A stretch of DNA of 7,928 nucleotides, taken from Streptomycetaceae bacterium (lineage in GTDB: Bacteria; Actinomycetota; Actinomycetes; Nanopelagicales; Nanopelagicaceae). Below, piece after piece: positions 6,091 to 7,928 of this stretch; position 1 is the first letter of the stretch; each line of letters opens with the position of its first letter. A program made the position numbers and the translations under genes. The notes beneath the pieces were generated by a model. The model made no database searches. It was not told the origin of the DNA and worked only from the letters and a program-made list of their open reading frames with translations. The DNA is taken from positions 1 through 7,928 of the forward strand of contig JAIXYD010000148.1 of NCBI GenBank assembly GCA_027490415.1, given 5' to 3'.

Positions 6091-6870
6091 TCATCGTTTC
6101 GGCCATGAAATAGGCGCTGGATACTTACATACTCGTCCATCTCCTGACGAACGACCACGCAGACGACGGATAATCCAAGGCAGCGCGAAGACAAAGAACC
6201 ACATCACACCAACAGCGCGTTCTTTAATCCAAGGTGTTGGTGTTGCTGGAGGCAAAGGTGTTCGCCATCCTGGATCAAATTCGTAGCCAAGCTTTTCTAA
6301 AACTGCATCTGCACAACGGCTATGTCCCATTGAATTTAAATGAAGTCGATCGAATGCCAAGAATCTCTTATCGCTAAAGAAGCGTTCTTGATTTGCATCA
6401 ACAATAATCGCTCCGACTTCGGCTGCTATTTCACGAACACCTTTATTGAATGCTCCGAAACGTTCTTGCCAGAGCTTTGAACCTCGCCCTGAATTGCCCG
6501 TATCTTCAAGAACAGTAAAGAGCATGATCGTGGCGCCACTTGCGGCTAACTTTCGCACCGCGCCTTGATATCTCTCTTTTGCTAACGCTGCGTCAAAGCC
6601 AGGACGAAGTGCATCATTTGCGCCGGCATGGAAGGAGACCAAAGTGTCTGGACCCGTGACATAAGTAAGTGCAATCGGAACTTGGTCTTGGATTACTTGA
6701 GGCAATAGCTTTCCGCGGATAGCAAGGTTGGCATATGTAAATGTTGGTGACTTCTTTGCTAATCCATCAGCAACGCGATCTGCCCACCCACGATAGAGAC
6801 CATCAACCATCTCATCGGTCATTCCTTCGCTGTAGGAATCACCGCAGACAACGAAACGGTTATAGATCAT
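6091..6870 (-). CDS. SGNH/GDSL hydrolase with C-terminal hydrophobic segment
   Basis: A 259-residue esterase- or lipase-like protein with all four SGNH blocks: G10-D11-S12 (nucleophile S12), G53 in AIRG, GAND with N85, and D174-R-L-H177 (catalytic Asp/His). There is no signal peptide, so the catalytic domain should be cytoplasmic. After a proline-rich linker (204-213), a hydrophobic stretch (about 219-234) precedes the RRLRGRSSGDG tail that I recall at the end of many actinobacterial SGNH proteins. In those relatives the preceding helix is more polar, so membrane attachment here is possible but unproven. The ATG at 6870 is chosen because GGAG lies 6 nt upstream. A TTG at 6882 would start on the ribosome-binding site itself. 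The gene follows rlmB by 12 nt, so the two are probably cotranscribed. The substrate is unknown. Confidence 0.9.
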   Translation of the reverse strand: MIYNRFVVCGDSYSEGMTDEMVDGLYRGWADRVADGLAKKSPTFTYANLAIRGKLLPQVIQDQVPIALTYVTGPDTLVSFHAGANDALRPGFDAALAKERYQGAVRKLAASGATIMLFTVLEDTGNSGRGSKLWQERFGAFNKGVREIAAEVGAIIVDANQERFFSDKRFLAFDRLHLNSMGHSRCADAVLEKLGYEFDPGWRTPLPPATPTPWIKERAVGVMWFFVFALPWIIRRLRGRSSGDGRVCKYPAPISWPKR

Positions 6871-6876
6871 CTGTTT

Positions 6877-6880
6877 CTCC
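6877..6880 (-). promoter_or_regulatory. Shine-Dalgarno deciding the SGNH hydrolase ATG start
   Basis: GGAG on the minus strand lies 6 nt before the ATG at 6870, in the 12-nt gap after the rlmB stop. It argues against the in-frame TTG at 6882, which overlaps this site and has no good upstream signal of its own. Confidence 0.6.
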
Positions 6881-6882
6881 AA

Positions 6883-7851
6883 CTACTTCTTACGGCGCTG
6901 CTCGTCTACCCAGAACATCGCAATCGATGTTGCAACGCTTGCGTTGAGAGATTCGGTGCTAGCCATAATTGGAATTGATACGACGAGGTCGCACTTTTCA
7001 CGAACAAGTCGTGAAAGACCTTTGCCTTCGCTGCCGACAACGATCATTAGATGTTCCTTGGCAACCTTCATCTCGCTCAAAGTCACGTCAGATTCGCCAT
7101 CAAGACCAACTACAAAACATCCTAATTTCTGTGCATCTTCAATGGTTCGAGCAAGGTTTGTTACCTGTGCAACCCGTAGGCGAGCAGCCGCTCCAGCTGA
7201 AGACTTCCATGCAGCTGCTGTCATTGCAGCAGCACGGCGTTCAGTCATGACAACTCCGGCTGCACCAAATGCTGATGCGCTACGAACAATCGCACCGAGG
7301 TTGCGTGGATCTGTCACACCATCAAGTGCGATGATCATCATTGGATGATTAGCTTGTTCTGCAATCTCCTGGAAACTTGAATACTGATAAGGCTTAATTG
7401 CAAGAATAATTCCTTGGCTATTAGCGTTGATGTTTTCGATCTCAGCACGGTGTACTTCGCGGATGTTAAGTCCATGATGGAGCGCGAGCTTGAGTGATTC
7501 GGCAACACGATCATCAACATCAATGCTGCGAGCAACAATTAACTCGGTTGCTGGAACATTTTCGCGAAGCGCTTCAAGAACTGCGTTACGACCAGAAACA
7601 ATCTCACCCTTTGGCTTCTCGCTACGACCACGAGGAGACGAGGCAGCACGTGGTGAAGATGTTCCGCCGCGCTTTCCATCTTTCTTCTCAGCAGCTTTCT
7701 TTCGCTTTGCAGCTGCGTGATAAGGACGGTCTTCCGCTTTTGGTGTTGGTCCTTTGCCTTCAAGGCGACGTTTGTTATTTCCACCAGATCCTGTTGTTGG
7801 ACCCTTCTTAGATCCGCGAACTGCGCCACGTGGTTTTGAATTACCGGCCAT
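6883..7851 (-). CDS. rlmB: 23S rRNA (guanosine-2251-2'-O)-methyltransferase, SpoU/TrmH family
   Basis: A SPOUT-class methyltransferase expected to 2'-O-methylate G2251 in the 23S rRNA P-loop using S-adenosylmethionine. Residues 1-82 form a low-complexity basic extension with 24 Lys/Arg against 6 Asp/Glu. Residues about 83-155 are the SpoU substrate-binding domain (GRNAVLEAL near the start). The trefoil-knot catalytic domain follows, with motif 1 DPRNLGAIVRSA (181-192; N184, R190), motif 2 GSEGKGL (273-279; E275) and motif 3 with S301-L-N303-A-S. All catalytic positions are present. A closely related TrmH-type tRNA methyltransferase cannot be fully excluded, but the cysS neighbour and domain layout favour RlmB. 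The ATG directly abuts the cysS stop. Only a weak purine-rich stretch (GTGAGAG) precedes it, inside cysS, so reinitiation after cysS is likely. Confidence 0.93.
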   Translation of the reverse strand: MAGNSKPRGAVRGSKKGPTTGSGGNNKRRLEGKGPTPKAEDRPYHAAAKRKKAAEKKDGKRGGTSSPRAASSPRGRSEKPKGEIVSGRNAVLEALRENVPATELIVARSIDVDDRVAESLKLALHHGLNIREVHRAEIENINANSQGIILAIKPYQYSSFQEIAEQANHPMMIIALDGVTDPRNLGAIVRSASAFGAAGVVMTERRAAAMTAAAWKSSAGAAARLRVAQVTNLARTIEDAQKLGCFVVGLDGESDVTLSEMKVAKEHLMIVVGSEGKGLSRLVREKCDLVVSIPIMASTESLNASVATSIAMFWVDEQRRKK

Positions 7852-7928
7852 TTATTTACTCTCACTTCGTGTGATCGACCATCGTGGCCCTTGTGCGCTA
7901 TCTTCAATAGTAATTCCCAGTGCGATCA
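7852..7928 (-). CDS. cysS: Cysteinyl-tRNA synthetase, extreme C-terminus (partial)
   Basis: Reading the minus strand back from the TAA at 7854-7852, which abuts the rlmB ATG, gives a 24-codon open tail: IALGITIEDSAQGPRWSITRSESK. The pattern of a short helix ending in (L/I)G(I/V)x(I/V)xD followed by a D/Q-G-P-x-W turn is the typical end of CysRS. cysS lies directly upstream of rlmB in mycobacteria (Rv3580c-Rv3579c). The catalytic HIGH and KMSKS regions would lie beyond the window, so the identification rests on this tail plus gene order. Confidence 0.72.
   Translation of the reverse strand, partial: IALGITIEDSAQGPRWSITRSESK

Noticed and set aside
6880..6882. TTG abutting the rlmB stop as start of the SGNH hydrolase
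   Set aside because: It overlaps the GGAG ribosome-binding site that fits the ATG at 6870, and TTG has no site of its own.
6944..7348. 134-codon open frame on the plus strand, antisense to rlmB
   Set aside because: It mirrors the conserved rlmB catalytic domain codons. Its product is a compositionally odd Arg/Ala/Pro-rich string with no motif and no ribosome-binding site that I can defend.
7539..7907. 122-codon open frame on the minus strand overlapping the rlmB start
   Set aside because: It is out of frame with rlmB and cysS, both of which have recognisable proteins there. The translation has no family features and reflects the skewed Lys/Arg-rich rlmB extension.

Overview
The window is dense, with about 46-47% GC by eye, and every gene recognised has its closest recalled relatives in Actinobacteria. 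Ppx resembles the short mycobacterial Ppx1 type. A Nudix-histidine phosphatase fusion of MutT1 type sits beside ppk1. A cysS-rlmB pair is present, and the SGNH hydrolase ends in the actinobacterial LRGRSSGDG tail. Moderate GC, very short spacers and probable leaderless starts suggest a streamlined freshwater actinobacterium (acI/Nanopelagicales-like). That taxonomic assignment is inference.

Layout. Positions 1-291 (+) hold the C-terminal end of an alpha/beta hydrolase. Positions 303-821 (-) encode a beta-class carbonic anhydrase. A cytochrome P450 (810-1988, +) diverges from it, and their 5' ends overlap. The P450 runs into the 3' end of a convergent tRNA-Thr(UGU) gene (1962-2036, -), so its last eight codons and its stop are the complement of the tRNA 3' end. 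An 84-bp spacer (2037-2120) probably holds divergent promoters for the tRNA and for ppx (2121-3038, +).

From 3042 to the right edge everything lies on the minus strand. In transcription order this is the end of cysS, rlmB, an SGNH hydrolase, ppk1 and the mutT1-like gene. The junctions are: stop next to start, 12 nt, about 71 nt (with a likely internal promoter), and a 1-nt TAATG overlap.

How the genes relate. ppk1 makes polyphosphate and ppx is predicted to degrade it. Their transcription units converge with only 3 bp between the ppx and mutT1 stop codons. The MutT1-like protein is expected to clean up oxidised or dinucleotide nucleotides. cysS and rlmB serve translation. The carbonic anhydrase and P450 have no evident pathway partners here, and no ferredoxin or reductase for the P450 is present.

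I found no CRISPR array, insertion sequence, phage gene or toxin-antitoxin pair, and no clearly new multigene system. The most unusual spot is the P450/tRNA-Thr junction. There is no gene-free stretch longer than about 90 bp.
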